From Neotamlana nanhaiensis (GTDB lineage: Bacteria > Bacteroidota > Bacteroidia > Flavobacteriales > Flavobacteriaceae), in assembly GCF_000943555.1 (NCBI RefSeq), contig NZ_JTDV01000003.1:1-64000 (forward strand): a DNA stretch of 64,000 bases. The letters run 5' to 3'. Both the position numbers and the translations under genes were made by a program. This document shows positions 43,646 through 52,756 of this stretch, one piece after another. The notes below the pieces were generated by a model. That model worked only from the letters and a program-made list of their open reading frames with translations. It did not search any database and was not told where the DNA came from. How positions within the stretch are numbered: the stretch's first letter is position 1; each line of letters opens with the position of its first letter.

Positions 43646-43653
43646 TACATTTG
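43646..43653 (+). promoter_or_regulatory. Predicted -7 box of the GlmU-like gene
   Basis: TACATTTG is an exact match 65 nt before the ATG. The 5' leader then contains a heptanucleotide repeat. Confidence 0.6.
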
Positions 43654-43674
43654 TTTTAAACAAAGTTTAAGGGC

Positions 43675-43709
43675 GAAGTAGTACTTCAAACTTCAAACTT
43701 CAAACTTCA
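43675..43709 (+). repeat. Palindrome and ACTTCAA heptamer tandem repeat in a 5' leader
   Basis: GAAGTA-G-TACTTC (43675-43687) runs into three ACTTCAA units plus ACTTCA (43683-43709), ending 8 nt before the start codon of the GlmU-like gene. Confidence 0.85.
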
Positions 43710-43717
43710 TTTTAGCT

Positions 43718-44893
43718 ATGAATTACATACTTTTTGATGGGCCTTCGCGCAATAGCTTATTGCCATTTACCTATACACGTCCTGTTGCCGATATTCGCGT
43801 GGGTATTTTAACCATTCGAGAAAAGTGGGAATCGTACCTAGACACTACCACAACCACTGTAACCGAAGATTATTTGGCCGATAAATTCCCTATGGTTGAA
43901 ATGGATGAAAATGTTATGATAAACGCGTCGTTTTTACCTAATTTAGAATTGGTTGAAATGATTCGAGATTTAAAAGAAAATCAAGCTATTTTTAAAGATG
44001 AAGATGTCATTGCTTTTTTTGCAAAGGAAGCCCAAGAAGATATAAATTTTGAAACTTTTGAAGCGTTAGAATACAACGACGAAATAATTAAAATTGAAAA
44101 TACTTGGGATATATTCTCGAAAAATGATGAAGCCATACAAGAAGATTTTAACTTTTTAACGCATAATAGAAAATCGCAACCCATACCATCGAGTAATAAT
44201 GTTATCGCTGCCGAAAATATTTTTATAGAAGCTGGCGCAAAACTGGAGTTTACAACTTTGAATGCATCAACTGGTCCTATTTATATTGGTAAAAACGCCG
44301 AAATTATGGAAGGCACTGTAGTTCGCGGGCCTTTAGCCTTATGCGAGGATGCAATTATTAAATTAGGAGCTAAAATTTACGGCGCAACTACAATTGGTCC
44401 TGGCAGTAGGGTTGGTGGCGAAGTAAAAAATGCCGTACTTTTTGCAAATTCCAATAAAGGTCACGAAGGTTATTTAGGTAATGCGGTATTAGGCGAGTGG
44501 TGTAATTTAGGCGCAGATACCAATAACTCCAACTTAAAAAATAATTATGCCGAAGTAAGGTTGTGGAGCTACGAAACCGAGGGTTTTGCCAAAACAGGCT
44601 TGCAATTTTGTGGGTTAATCATGGGCGATCACAGTAAATGTGGTATTAATACTATGTTTAATACAGGAACCGTTGTTGGGGTAAGCGCTAATATTTTTGG
44701 TAGTGGTTTCCCAAGAAATTTTATACCAAGTTTCAGTTGGGGTGGTAGCTCGGGGTTTTCGAACTATTTAACCAATAAAGCTATAGAGGTTGCTAAACTT
44801 GTAACTTCAAGGCGCAATATAGAATTTACCAAAGTAGACGAAGCTATTTTTGAGCATATTTTTGAAGAAACTCAAAAATATCGTAGGTATTAA
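43718..44893 (+). CDS. GlmU-like sugar nucleotidyltransferase/acetyltransferase family protein, 391 aa
   Basis: This is a Bacteroidota-type GlmU-family protein. It has an N-terminal nucleotidyltransferase-like region (MNYILFDGPSRNSLLPFTYT, with VADIRVGILTIREKW) and a C-terminal left-handed beta-helix with hexapeptide turns (IYIGKNAEIMEGTVVRGP, IIKLGAKIYGATTIGPGSRV, MGDHSKCGINTMFNTGTVVG). It probably works in UDP-GlcNAc or related sugar-nucleotide formation, but the N-domain lacks the classical G-x-G-T-R-M pyrophosphorylase loop, so the exact reaction is open. Its stop overlaps the stop of the convergent peptide-binding lipoprotein gene by 4 nt. Confidence 0.82.
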   Translation: MNYILFDGPSRNSLLPFTYTRPVADIRVGILTIREKWESYLDTTTTTVTEDYLADKFPMVEMDENVMINASFLPNLELVEMIRDLKENQAIFKDEDVIAFFAKEAQEDINFETFEALEYNDEIIKIENTWDIFSKNDEAIQEDFNFLTHNRKSQPIPSSNNVIAAENIFIEAGAKLEFTTLNASTGPIYIGKNAEIMEGTVVRGPLALCEDAIIKLGAKIYGATTIGPGSRVGGEVKNAVLFANSNKGHEGYLGNAVLGEWCNLGADTNNSNLKNNYAEVRLWSYETEGFAKTGLQFCGLIMGDHSKCGINTMFNTGTVVGVSANIFGSGFPRNFIPSFSWGGSSGFSNYLTNKAIEVAKLVTSRRNIEFTKVDEAIFEHIFEETQKYRRY

Positions 44894-46518
44894 TTAGCAG
44901 GATCTTTTTTTACGTACCTTAAATCCAGCATATCAACAGGGTTTATACCTAAACCCTCAATGTTTTTTCGGGTAAACCTAATTACTTCATCATAATAAAG
45001 CGGAACCATAATAGCTGCATCCATAGCTAAAGAATCCATTGTTGTGTATAAATGTTTGCGTTGCTCAATATTATTAATTGTGAAGGCTTTATTGTAAAGA
45101 CTATCGAAGATCGTGTTTTTAAAATGAAAGTAGTTTGAACCTTTAGGAGCAAAATTTTTGCTGTAAAAAATGGAAAGATAATTTTCAGCGTCTAAATAAT
45201 CGGCAATCCATGAGCTTCTAAACATGTCTACTTTTCCGTTAGAACGGGCACTTCTTAAAGTAGATTCTGGCATAACATCGACGTGTATTTTTAATCCAGC
45301 TTTTTCTAGTTCACGTTGTATAAACTCACAAAAACTAAGGTAATTGCTTGTGGTGTTCAAAGTGATTTCTGGGTTTATAATACCGCTTTCTTTTTTAAAC
45401 TGTTCAACTAAAGCCTTGGCTTTTTGCGGTTGGTAAGTAAACCCAATGGAAGTATCGTGTCCTGGTAAACCCATTGGAATAAAACCTCCGTTGGCAGGGT
45501 TACCAATGCCGTTACGCAAATACAAAATCATTTTTTTACGATCAAAACCATAATTAATGGCTTTTCTAATAAGTGGTGATTTAATTTCGGGTGTTTTAGA
45601 ATCTAAATAAAAACCTAAATATTCCGAATTTAAATAGGGGCCACGAATCATATTAACCGATTTAGAATATTGCGCTCTTAGCGAGCCACTGCTAGTTAAA
45701 AGTTCATCTTTATACGACACATCTAAACTGTTTAAAAAATCGATGTTACCTTGTACAAACTGTAAAAATTCACTTTGTTTATCGGGTAAAAACGTAATAG
45801 CAACAGCTTCTAAATAGGGGAGTTGTTTGCCGTTTTTGTCGGTTTCAAAATAGTGTTTGTTTTTTCTAAAAACTAGTTTTACATTTTCTTCCCAACGTTT
45901 AAATTTAAATGGTCCTGTACCAATGGGTTGCGATCTAAAGTCTATACCGTATTGTTCTACAACTTCTTTGGGTACAACCGAGCAATATTTCATACTTAAT
46001 AAACCAATAAAAGCAGGAAATGGTTGCTTTAGGTTTATTTTAAAAGTACTGTCGTTTACCGCTTTAAAATCGTCAACTTTATTTAAAACCCAACTTCCAG
46101 GAGCGGCAAGTTTTTTATCACGTAAACGGTTTAAACTATATTCAAAATCATGAGCAGTTACTGTTCGTGTGGAGTCTTTACCAAAAGCAGGGTGTTTATG
46201 AAAAAAAACATCGTTTCTTAGGTTAAACGTATAGGTGATGGCATCATCAGAAATGTTCCAACTTTTAGCAATACTAGGCACAATGTTTAAAACACTATCC
46301 ATTTGTACAAGTCCGTTAAATAGCTGGTTGGCCACACGAATATCTTGTAGTGTACGTGCAAAAGCAGGGTCTAAGGTGTTAATATTGGCGTGTTCATTGT
46401 AACGAAAAACAAGATGGTCTTTGTTTTTACTATTATTGTTGGAACAAGAAGAAAGTGAAAAAAAGATGCAACTAATTGATAAATAAAATATTACTTGTTT
46501 TAAAATGGGTTTTATCAT
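44890..46518 (-). CDS. Peptide ABC transporter substrate-binding lipoprotein, 542 aa
   Basis: This is a family 5 extracellular solute-binding protein. The lipoprotein signal has the lipobox LSSC (Cys near residue 25). The body contains FNGLVQMDSVLNIVPSIAKSW, TYTFNLRNDVFFHKHPAF, TAHDFEYSLNRL and PIGTGPFKFKRW, which are the standard DppA/OppA/NikA-like motifs. No permease or ATPase genes lie beside it, so it either serves a transporter encoded elsewhere or has an orphan role. It may bind oligopeptides. Its 3' end overlaps the convergent GlmU-like gene by 4 nt. A divergent promoter for mtaB lies just upstream. Confidence 0.9.
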   Translation of the reverse strand: MIKPILKQVIFYLSISCIFFSLSSCSNNNSKNKDHLVFRYNEHANINTLDPAFARTLQDIRVANQLFNGLVQMDSVLNIVPSIAKSWNISDDAITYTFNLRNDVFFHKHPAFGKDSTRTVTAHDFEYSLNRLRDKKLAAPGSWVLNKVDDFKAVNDSTFKINLKQPFPAFIGLLSMKYCSVVPKEVVEQYGIDFRSQPIGTGPFKFKRWEENVKLVFRKNKHYFETDKNGKQLPYLEAVAITFLPDKQSEFLQFVQGNIDFLNSLDVSYKDELLTSSGSLRAQYSKSVNMIRGPYLNSEYLGFYLDSKTPEIKSPLIRKAINYGFDRKKMILYLRNGIGNPANGGFIPMGLPGHDTSIGFTYQPQKAKALVEQFKKESGIINPEITLNTTSNYLSFCEFIQRELEKAGLKIHVDVMPESTLRSARSNGKVDMFRSSWIADYLDAENYLSIFYSKNFAPKGSNYFHFKNTIFDSLYNKAFTINNIEQRKHLYTTMDSLAMDAAIMVPLYYDEVIRFTRKNIEGLGINPVDMLDLRYVKKDPAN

Positions 46519-46533
46519 GTGGGTAATTAGTTG

Positions 46534-46541
46534 TAAATTTG
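46534..46541 (+). promoter_or_regulatory. Predicted -7 box of mtaB
   Basis: TAAATTTG is an exact TAnnTTTG match 62 nt upstream of the mtaB ATG. The -33 element is weak. Confidence 0.5.
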
Positions 46542-46603
46542 CACTCTTTTAAATGAGATAGGTAAATATAATGAGATTTCCGTGGTTGCGGAAATGAAAG
46601 CCA

Positions 46604-47932
46604 ATGAAAAAGAACGTTGCATTTTATACTTTAGGTTGTAAGTTGAATTTTTCTGAAACCTCTACCATAGCCAGAAGCTTTAAAGATGAAGGCTTTAACC
46701 GTGTAGATTTTTCTGAAAAAGCCGACATTTATGTGATTAACACCTGTTCGGTAACCGAAAATGCAGATAAACGTTTTAAAACCATTGTTAAGCAAGCCCA
46801 AAAAGCAAACCCTGAAGCTTTTGTGGCTGCTGTTGGTTGTTATGCGCAGTTAAAACCTCAAGAACTAGCCGATGTTAATGGGGTAGATTTGGTACTTGGT
46901 GCTACCGAAAAATTTAAAATTACCGACTATATAAATGACCTTTCTAAAAATGATTATGGCGAAGTGCATTCCTGCGAAATTGAAGATGCCGATTTTTACG
47001 TAGGAAGTTATTCTATTGGCGATAGAACGCGTGCGTTTTTAAAAGTGCAAGATGGATGCGATTACAAATGTACTTACTGTACCATTCCATTAGCACGTGG
47101 TATTTCGCGAAGCGATACCATGGATAATGTATTGAAGAATGCTAGAGAGATTTCGGCAAAAAACATCAAAGAAATTGTTTTAACAGGTGTTAATATTGGC
47201 GATTACGGTAAAGGTGAATTTGGAAACAAAAAGCACGAACATACCTTTCTAGATTTAGTAACTCAATTAGATACCGTTGAAGGTATTGAGCGGTTAAGAA
47301 TCTCATCAATTGAACCTAATTTACTAAAAAATGAAACCATCGATTTGGTTTCGCAATCTAGAGCTTTTGTGCCGCATTTTCACGTGCCGTTACAATCTGG
47401 AAGTAACGACATTCTTAAAAAAATGAAGCGTCGTTACATGCGCGAATTGTATGTAAATCGTGTTGAAAAAATTAAAGAAGTAATGCCTCACGCCTGTATA
47501 GGTGTTGATGTTATTGTTGGTTTTCCAGGTGAAACCGACGCGCATTTTTTAGAAACATATAACTTTTTAGCCGAACTCGATATTTCATACCTACATGTGT
47601 TTACGTATTCTGAGCGTGATAATACCGAAGCTGCCAAAATGGACGGTGTTGTTGCTAAAAATGTTCGTAACAAGCGCAGTAAAATGCTTCGAGGGTTATC
47701 GGTTAAGAAGCGTCGTGCGTTTTACGAAAGCCAAATAGGAACGGTGAGAACGGTACTTTTTGAAAGTGAAAATAAGGAAGGTTATATTCATGGATTTACC
47801 GAAAATTACGTAAAAGTAAAAGCGCCTTGGAATCCAGAAATAGTTAATACGCTTCATAAGGTAAAACTTACTAAAATTGATGATGACGGTTTGGTAAGAT
47901 TCGATTTTGCCGAAACTTTTGTCGAGAATTAA
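46604..47932 (+). CDS. mtaB: tRNA (t6A37) methylthiotransferase MtaB, 442 aa
   Basis: This radical-SAM enzyme converts t6A37 to ms2t6A37 in ANN-decoding tRNAs. The N-terminal UPF0004 domain carries the auxiliary-cluster cysteines in TLGCKLNFSE, INTCSVTENAD and AAVGCYAQL. The radical SAM motif is CDYKCTYCTIPLARG (CxxxCxxC, about residues 149-163). The core LRISSIEPNLL, HVPLQSGSNDILKKMKRRY and VDVIVGFPGETDAHF follows, and a C-terminal TRAM domain ends the protein. N-terminal features favour MtaB over MiaB or RimO. The length is standard. It is monocistronic, divergent from the peptide-binding lipoprotein gene. Confidence 0.93.
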   Translation: MKKNVAFYTLGCKLNFSETSTIARSFKDEGFNRVDFSEKADIYVINTCSVTENADKRFKTIVKQAQKANPEAFVAAVGCYAQLKPQELADVNGVDLVLGATEKFKITDYINDLSKNDYGEVHSCEIEDADFYVGSYSIGDRTRAFLKVQDGCDYKCTYCTIPLARGISRSDTMDNVLKNAREISAKNIKEIVLTGVNIGDYGKGEFGNKKHEHTFLDLVTQLDTVEGIERLRISSIEPNLLKNETIDLVSQSRAFVPHFHVPLQSGSNDILKKMKRRYMRELYVNRVEKIKEVMPHACIGVDVIVGFPGETDAHFLETYNFLAELDISYLHVFTYSERDNTEAAKMDGVVAKNVRNKRSKMLRGLSVKKRRAFYESQIGTVRTVLFESENKEGYIHGFTENYVKVKAPWNPEIVNTLHKVKLTKIDDDGLVRFDFAETFVEN

Positions 47933-48024
47933 ATCGGCTAGCCCTGTTTTTTTACTTTTAATCGATTTAATTCATAAGTGTTTATTTCTCATATTACTTT
48001 TAAGCTGTTATTAACATATTATAA

Positions 48025-48423
48025 GTGAAAATCCTCTCAAAGTTATATTTAATTTTATGCTGTTTTGTTTGTTTATGCGCCTGCCATAAAGATAATGACG
48101 ATACCTTAACAAGCGACAGTTTATTAGGGGTTTGGGAGTTTCAAAAGGAAGAAGGTTCAACGCAATACACATTTCAGCTTGTTTTGGCTCCAAATAGTAG
48201 GGCTGGAGAAAATGTACGTTATAAATATAGTAGCGGAGAAGTAACCTCTAGTTTTAATGAGCGACATTGGAATAAAGTTGATAGCAATACAATTGAAATT
48301 GAAGAATCTACCACTTCGGTTAGTTATCAATTAACTTCAGATAATCATCTCGTTTCAAACACCGATGCGACTTTGGTATTAATTAAAATTTCTGAAAATT
48401 ACGGGTTGTATTTAGCGGAATAA
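48025..48423 (+). CDS. Lipocalin-like lipoprotein, 132 aa (GTG start)
   Basis: The lipoprotein signal has a Cys-rich hydrophobic core and lipobox LCAC near residues 17-20. The mature part, DSLLGVWEFQKEEGSTQYTF followed by alternating beta strands, resembles small lipocalin-like (DUF4923/lipocalin_4-type) Bacteroidota lipoproteins. The GTG at 48025 gives a complete signal peptide, and no better ATG is present. The ligand and function are unknown. It converges on the small acetyltransferase-like gene, with an inverted repeat in the gap. Confidence 0.7.
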   Translation: MKILSKLYLILCCFVCLCACHKDNDDTLTSDSLLGVWEFQKEEGSTQYTFQLVLAPNSRAGENVRYKYSSGEVTSSFNERHWNKVDSNTIEIEESTTSVSYQLTSDNHLVSNTDATLVLIKISENYGLYLAE

Positions 48424-48426
48424 AAA

Positions 48427-48499
48427 AAGTTGTTTCAAAATGCTAAAAAGGTGTAGTACTTTGTAATACTAAACAGCCTATAACATTTAAAAACAACTT
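48427..48499. terminator. Possible bidirectional terminator between convergent genes
   Basis: AAGTTGTTT (48427-48435) and AAACAACTT (48491-48499) are inverted, with an inner TAGTA/TACTA hairpin. The large loop makes this less certain than the other terminators. Confidence 0.4.
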
Positions 48500-48522
48500 G
48501 TTTATTTTTTTTGTAAAATTAT

Positions 48523-48819
48523 TTAAATTCTCACGCCCACAGGAAGCATGCGTTTGTATTTGCGATTACTTCTTACAAATTTCGCAATTTCAGGGCTTGT
48601 TGGTACCATGCTTAAGTTGCGTTCTCTAATCTGTTCGAAAACAATTTCTAAAAAATCTTTTTTAAATTCAGCATCATTAATGTTGCTAGGAATAACAAGT
48701 TTGGTTAAAAATATTTTTCGTTCTTGCAACGAGTATTCAATCGTAGCTAATTCATTATCAACCTTTAATTCAAATTGGCGTAAAAAGTCATTGTCAATTA
48801 GTTCAGCCGTCTCAACCAT
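48523..48819 (-). CDS. Small GNAT-like (YidJ/Gcn5-related) protein, 98 aa
   Basis: This is a compact acetyltransferase-like protein. Features are the strands FELKVDNELATIEYSLQERKIFLTKLVIP, a central helix ending FEQIRERNLSMVP, and a conserved tail EIAKFVRSNRKYKRMLP. The A-x-F-x-[KR]-x-[NH]-x-x-[YF] end and the sub-100-residue size are those of the GCN5-related N-acetyltransferase-like family (human GNAT domain-containing 1 and bacterial YjdJ types). The acyl acceptor is unknown. Two divergent -7 boxes lie upstream (48873-48880 plus strand, 48886-48893 minus strand). Confidence 0.7.
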   Translation of the reverse strand: MVETAELIDNDFLRQFELKVDNELATIEYSLQERKIFLTKLVIPSNINDAEFKKDFLEIVFEQIRERNLSMVPTSPEIAKFVRSNRKYKRMLPVGVRI

Positions 48820-48872
48820 GTTATAAAATTTTTAAATTATGCGGAATAGGGAAAATAGTGAAGACTATTTTA

Positions 48873-48880
48873 TAAGTTTG
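48873..48880 (+). promoter_or_regulatory. Predicted -7 box of the alpha/beta hydrolase gene
   Basis: TAAGTTTG is an exact match on the plus strand, partly facing the minus-strand box at 48886-48893. Confidence 0.45.
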
Positions 48881-48885
48881 CGGTG

Positions 48886-48893
48886 CAAATATA
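48886..48893 (-). promoter_or_regulatory. Predicted -7 box of the small GNAT-like gene
   Basis: The minus-strand TATATTTG is an exact TAnnTTTG match 67 nt upstream of the ATG. Confidence 0.55.
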
Positions 48894-48988
48894 CGAAAAA
48901 TTTCGTTGTTTTTTGTTAAAACTTAAGTTAATCTGTTAGTTTATAAATAATTAACTATTTTTTGCTTCAAATAAAATGATTACCTTAA

Positions 48989-49657
48989 ATGGAAAATACG
49001 CCACTTATTCACGTTTATTTAATGCCAGGAATGGCAGCGAGCCCTAAAATATTTGAAAACATTAGTTTACCTAAAAATCAGTTCAAAATTCATTTATTAG
49101 AATGGATAATACCTTCTGAAAACGAATCCATTACAAGTTATGTTTTACGTTTATCTAAACACATTAAACATGACAATATAGTACTTTTAGGTGTGTCGTT
49201 TGGAGGTGTTATTGTGCAAGAATTAAGTAAGATAATTAAGGTTAAGAAACTTATTATAGTCTCCAGTGTAAAGTCAAAAAACGAGTTTCCAAAACGTATG
49301 AAGTTTGCCAAAACAACAAAAATTTACAAATTGGCACCAACAAAACAAGCACAAAATATAGATAAGCTATCTAAATATACTTTTGGTAAACAGGTAACCA
49401 AGCGCATCGATCTTTACAAAAAGTATTTATCGGTAAACGATGAACACTATTTAAATTGGGCTATTGAAAATATGCTGTGTTGGAATCAAATAGAATATCA
49501 ACCAAATATTGTGCATATTCATGGCGATGCCGATACTGTTTTTCCTATAAAAAATATTGAAAATTGCATGATTATTAAAGGCGGAACACATGTTATGATT
49601 TTGAATAAATACCGTTGGTTTAATAAACATTTACCACAGATTATTTTAGACGACTAG
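48989..49657 (+). CDS. Alpha/beta hydrolase, 222 aa
   Basis: This is a small alpha/beta hydrolase-fold protein. The nucleophile elbow is GVSFGGVIVQEL (Ser near residue 73). The catalytic Asp region is IHGDADTVFPIKN (about 176-188), and the His candidate is in GGTHVMILNKY (about 200-210). The N-terminal oxyanion segment is VYLMPGMAASPKIFENI. There is no signal peptide, so it is cytoplasmic. The substrate cannot be predicted. The gene precedes the lytic transglycosylase gene by 48 nt on the same strand and may be cotranscribed with it. Confidence 0.83.
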   Translation: MENTPLIHVYLMPGMAASPKIFENISLPKNQFKIHLLEWIIPSENESITSYVLRLSKHIKHDNIVLLGVSFGGVIVQELSKIIKVKKLIIVSSVKSKNEFPKRMKFAKTTKIYKLAPTKQAQNIDKLSKYTFGKQVTKRIDLYKKYLSVNDEHYLNWAIENMLCWNQIEYQPNIVHIHGDADTVFPIKNIENCMIIKGGTHVMILNKYRWFNKHLPQIILDD

Positions 49658-49705
49658 TACCACATTTTCGATAATTTTCATTAATTTTAGCAAAACTTTT
49701 TAAAC

Positions 49706-50626
49706 ATGAAGATAGTAAAGAATGCCTTAGCGTTTGTGGGATTATTAAGTTTATGTGGCCTTTTTATTTTTGCCTTACAAGATGCACCTACCGACGAAAA
49801 CTTTGAAAAAAAATTAATAAACGATTATAACGTTTATGCCCTCCAAATTCCTGAAAATTTAGATTTTGCTGGCGAGCCTATGCCCTTAAAAAATCCAGAC
49901 ATTCACGAACGTATGGATAGAGAATTATTGGTAAATACCTATTGGCAATCTAACGGATTGTTAATGTTTAAACGCGCTAAAAAATATTTCCCAATTATTG
50001 AGCCTATTTTGGCTAAACATGGCGTTCCAGACGATTTTAAATATTTAGCCGTTATAGAAAGTGGTTTAACTAATGCGGTTTCACCGGCTGGAGCACGAGG
50101 TGTATGGCAAATTATGAAAGCTACTGGGCGCGAAAATGGTCTAGAGATTAATGACAATGTCGATGAGCGTTATCATTTAGAAAAAGCCACGGAAGTAGCG
50201 TGTAAATATTTAAAAAAATCGAAAGAGCGTTTAGGTTCTTGGACACTGGCGGCTGCGGCCTACAATGCTGGTAACGCTGGAGTTGCAAGACGCCTAAGAG
50301 AACAAAATGTAACCGATTATTACGATTTGTTACTAGGCGAAGAAACAGGGCGTTATATGTTTAGAATTGTTGCTTTAAAAGAAATTTTATCGCATCCAGC
50401 TAAATATGGTTTCAATTTTAGAGATAAAGATTTATATAAAAATATTCCAACCTTTAAAGTAGAAGTTGATACTGCAGTTACCGATTTTTCAAAATTCGCT
50501 CAAGATTTTAATATCAATTACAAAATATTAAAACTGCATAACCCTTGGTTAAGAGAGCCGCATTTAAATAATAAGTCTAGAAAATTATATCATATCGAAA
50601 TACCTAAGGAAGGTTATTACCAGTAA
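49706..50626 (+). CDS. Lytic transglycosylase (SLT domain), 306 aa
   Basis: This is a murein-cleaving enzyme. The N-terminal signal or anchor is residues 5-23. The SLT catalytic domain (about 105-215) has LAVIESGLTNAVSPAGARG (catalytic Glu in IESG), VWQIMKATGR and WTLAAAAYNAGNAGVARRL, the GxWQ and AYNAG motifs of MltD/Slt-type enzymes. C-terminal to it is a partial LysM-like segment (NINYKILKLHNPWL). It probably acts in cell-wall turnover in the periplasm. It is followed by the cardiolipin synthase gene after 9 nt, suggesting an envelope operon. Confidence 0.9.
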   Translation: MKIVKNALAFVGLLSLCGLFIFALQDAPTDENFEKKLINDYNVYALQIPENLDFAGEPMPLKNPDIHERMDRELLVNTYWQSNGLLMFKRAKKYFPIIEPILAKHGVPDDFKYLAVIESGLTNAVSPAGARGVWQIMKATGRENGLEINDNVDERYHLEKATEVACKYLKKSKERLGSWTLAAAAYNAGNAGVARRLREQNVTDYYDLLLGEETGRYMFRIVALKEILSHPAKYGFNFRDKDLYKNIPTFKVEVDTAVTDFSKFAQDFNINYKILKLHNPWLREPHLNNKSRKLYHIEIPKEGYYQ

Positions 50627-50635
50627 GGTTTTTAT

Positions 50636-52090
50636 ATGCTCGATTTTGTATCGCAAAATATCTGGACCTTACTTATTGTTTTAAACTACCTACTTGCTAC
50701 ATCGGCAGTAATTACAGTAATATTAAAAAATTTAAATCCAACAAAAACACTATCCTACATTGTAGTTTTAGTGTTTTTTCCATTTTTAGGGGTTTTGGTT
50801 TATTATCTTTTTGGGCAAGAATACAGGAAGAATAAAATTTTTTCAAGAAAGCATATTCTCAATAAAAATGTAATAAAATCTATAAAAGAAGAATTACAAT
50901 TTTCAAAACGCGAGTTAGAAACGGTTAATGATTATTTAGATGAAAAAGTAAAGTTAGTTAAACTGTTACATAGCAATCAAGATGAACCCCTTACCTTAAA
51001 TAATTATATTGATATCATTAGCAATGGAGATGAAAAATTTAAACAACTCTTAAGCGATATTGAAGCAGCCAGTCATCATATACATTTAGAGTATTATATT
51101 GTAAAAGACGATGATATTGGTGCTAAACTCCTTAATTTACTTTGTAAAAAGGCTAAAGAAGGTGTAACGGTAAGGTTAAGTTACGACGATGTTGGAAGCA
51201 AAATTTCTAAGCAAATGAAAGCGCAATTAACAAATTCGGGTGTTAAGCATTTTGCTTTTATGCCTGTTTTATTACCGCGATTTACAGGAAAAATGAATTA
51301 TAGAAACCATAGAAAAGTTGCTGTAATTGATGGTGAAATAGGTTACGTAGGAGGTATTAACATAGGCGATGAGTATTTAAATAAAAACGGAACAAGCTTT
51401 TGGCGCGATACTCATTTACGAATTAAAGGCGATGCAGTTAAATCGTTGCAAATTCATTTTTTATCTACTTGGGATTTTGTTTCAAACGAAAAATTAAAAA
51501 TATATAAAACCTTTTTTCCTAAAACAGAACCTTTTGAAACCAAAGTGGGTGTGCAAATAGCGGCAAGTGGTCCCGATACCGATTGGGCAAATATTATGGA
51601 GTTAACACTTACGGCTATTGTTACTGCAAAAGATTATGTGTACATTACAACGCCTTATTTTGTGCCTAACGACGAAATTTTAAAAGCCTTGCAAATAGCT
51701 TCAAAAAGTGGCGTTGATGTAAGGTTAATGATTCCTAAAAAATCTGATTCCTGGGTAGTTAAACATGCATCAAACTCGTATTTAGGCGCACTTTTAAGAG
51801 CAGATATTAAAGTATATAAATACAAAAAAGGTTTTGTGCATGCTAAAACGATGGTGGTCGACGATATTTTTTCAACTGTAGGAACCTCAAATATGGATTA
51901 CAGAAGTTTCAATATCAATTTTGAGATTAATTCGGTTATTTATCACAAAGCCAATAGTAAGCTATTAAAAAATCATTTTTTAGAAGATTTAAAAAGCTGC
52001 GAAGAAGTGCAATACAAAACGTATTTAAACCGACCTAAGTTTGATAAACTCAAAGAATCGTATTGCAGACTTTGGTCTCCTTTAATATAA
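50636..52090 (+). CDS. cls: Cardiolipin synthase, 484 aa
   Basis: This phospholipase-D superfamily enzyme makes cardiolipin from two phosphatidylglycerols. Two N-terminal transmembrane helices (about residues 10-28 and 40-60, with TLSYIVVLVFFPFLGVLVYY) precede two HKD-type motifs. These are NYRNHRKVAVIDGEIGYVGG (about 220-239; HRKxxxxD) and VHAKTMVVDDIFSTVGTSN (about 400-418; HAKxxxxD). Both catalytic His-Lys pairs fit, although the first reads H-R-K. The family length is about 480. The last gene of an apparent hydrolase-transglycosylase-cls unit, with a hairpin terminator at 52090-52124. Confidence 0.93.
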   Translation: MLDFVSQNIWTLLIVLNYLLATSAVITVILKNLNPTKTLSYIVVLVFFPFLGVLVYYLFGQEYRKNKIFSRKHILNKNVIKSIKEELQFSKRELETVNDYLDEKVKLVKLLHSNQDEPLTLNNYIDIISNGDEKFKQLLSDIEAASHHIHLEYYIVKDDDIGAKLLNLLCKKAKEGVTVRLSYDDVGSKISKQMKAQLTNSGVKHFAFMPVLLPRFTGKMNYRNHRKVAVIDGEIGYVGGINIGDEYLNKNGTSFWRDTHLRIKGDAVKSLQIHFLSTWDFVSNEKLKIYKTFFPKTEPFETKVGVQIAASGPDTDWANIMELTLTAIVTAKDYVYITTPYFVPNDEILKALQIASKSGVDVRLMIPKKSDSWVVKHASNSYLGALLRADIKVYKYKKGFVHAKTMVVDDIFSTVGTSNMDYRSFNINFEINSVIYHKANSKLLKNHFLEDLKSCEEVQYKTYLNRPKFDKLKESYCRLWSPLI

Positions 52091-52124
52091 AAAAGCCTCA
52101 AAATTAAAATCTTGAGGCTTTTTT
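52090..52124. terminator. Bidirectional terminator between cls and the TPR protein gene
   Basis: The stem AAAAAGCCTCA / TGAGGCTTTTT has a 12-nt loop and poly-A/T on both sides. The two flanking genes converge here. Confidence 0.85.
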
Positions 52125-52148
52125 ATGCTTTAAATTTAAAAACAAATT

Positions 52149-52727
52149 TTATCTAGAACGACGCTTTTGCGAACGTAACGATCCACCAGCACCAAATTGT
52201 TGATTAGGTCCTGTAGCACGTTTCATGTTTTGTTTCATCATTTTAATTTGTTCGGTAAGCATGCCTTGTTTATCAAGTTTACTAGCTTCATTAAGTAGTT
52301 TTTGCGCTTCTTGTTTTCTGCGTTTTGAAAATGCAATACCTGCTAAGTTTAATTTTGCCATAGCTAAATCATGATCCATCGACAACCCTAAACTAATAGC
52401 TTTTTTAAAATATTTTTCAGCATCAGTCATATTAGTTTGCGATACCATAATACCGTGTAAATAGTTGTAGTAACCTTGTTGTTTGGTAACTAAGGCGGTT
52501 TCAGGGTTTTTAATTTTGTTAAGCCATTTTTTTGCGCCTTCAAAATCTTGCTTTCTTAAACGTAAAAAAGCTAATAAAATAAATTCGTTTTTAAAATAAA
52601 GAAAAACAAAAATTGAAGCTAACAGAATAAACATAATACCGTTACCAATATAACCTTCGGTAAATTGATAAACAGCATAGGCCAAAATTCCAGCTGCAAT
52701 TATTAATTTTATAATTTTATTGTACAT
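52149..52727 (-). CDS. Membrane-anchored TPR-like protein (DUF2892-type), 192 aa
   Basis: Two adjacent N-terminal membrane helices (about residues 7-22 and 30-50) are followed by tetratricopeptide-like helices (QDFEGAKKWLNKIKNPE, TDAEKYFKKAISLGLSMDHD, RKQEAQKLLNEASKLDKQG). The C-terminus is Arg/Gln-rich and basic (GPNQQFGAGG, SQKRRSR). It probably serves as a protein-interaction scaffold at the inner membrane. No enzymatic motif is visible. It is encoded convergently with cls and has a predicted -7 box at 52757-52764. Confidence 0.7.
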   Translation of the reverse strand: MYNKIIKLIIAAGILAYAVYQFTEGYIGNGIMFILLASIFVFLYFKNEFILLAFLRLRKQDFEGAKKWLNKIKNPETALVTKQQGYYNYLHGIMVSQTNMTDAEKYFKKAISLGLSMDHDLAMAKLNLAGIAFSKRRKQEAQKLLNEASKLDKQGMLTEQIKMMKQNMKRATGPNQQFGAGGSLRSQKRRSR

Positions 52728-52756
52728 AACAGTTTAATTAAAGGTTGAAAAAAGCC

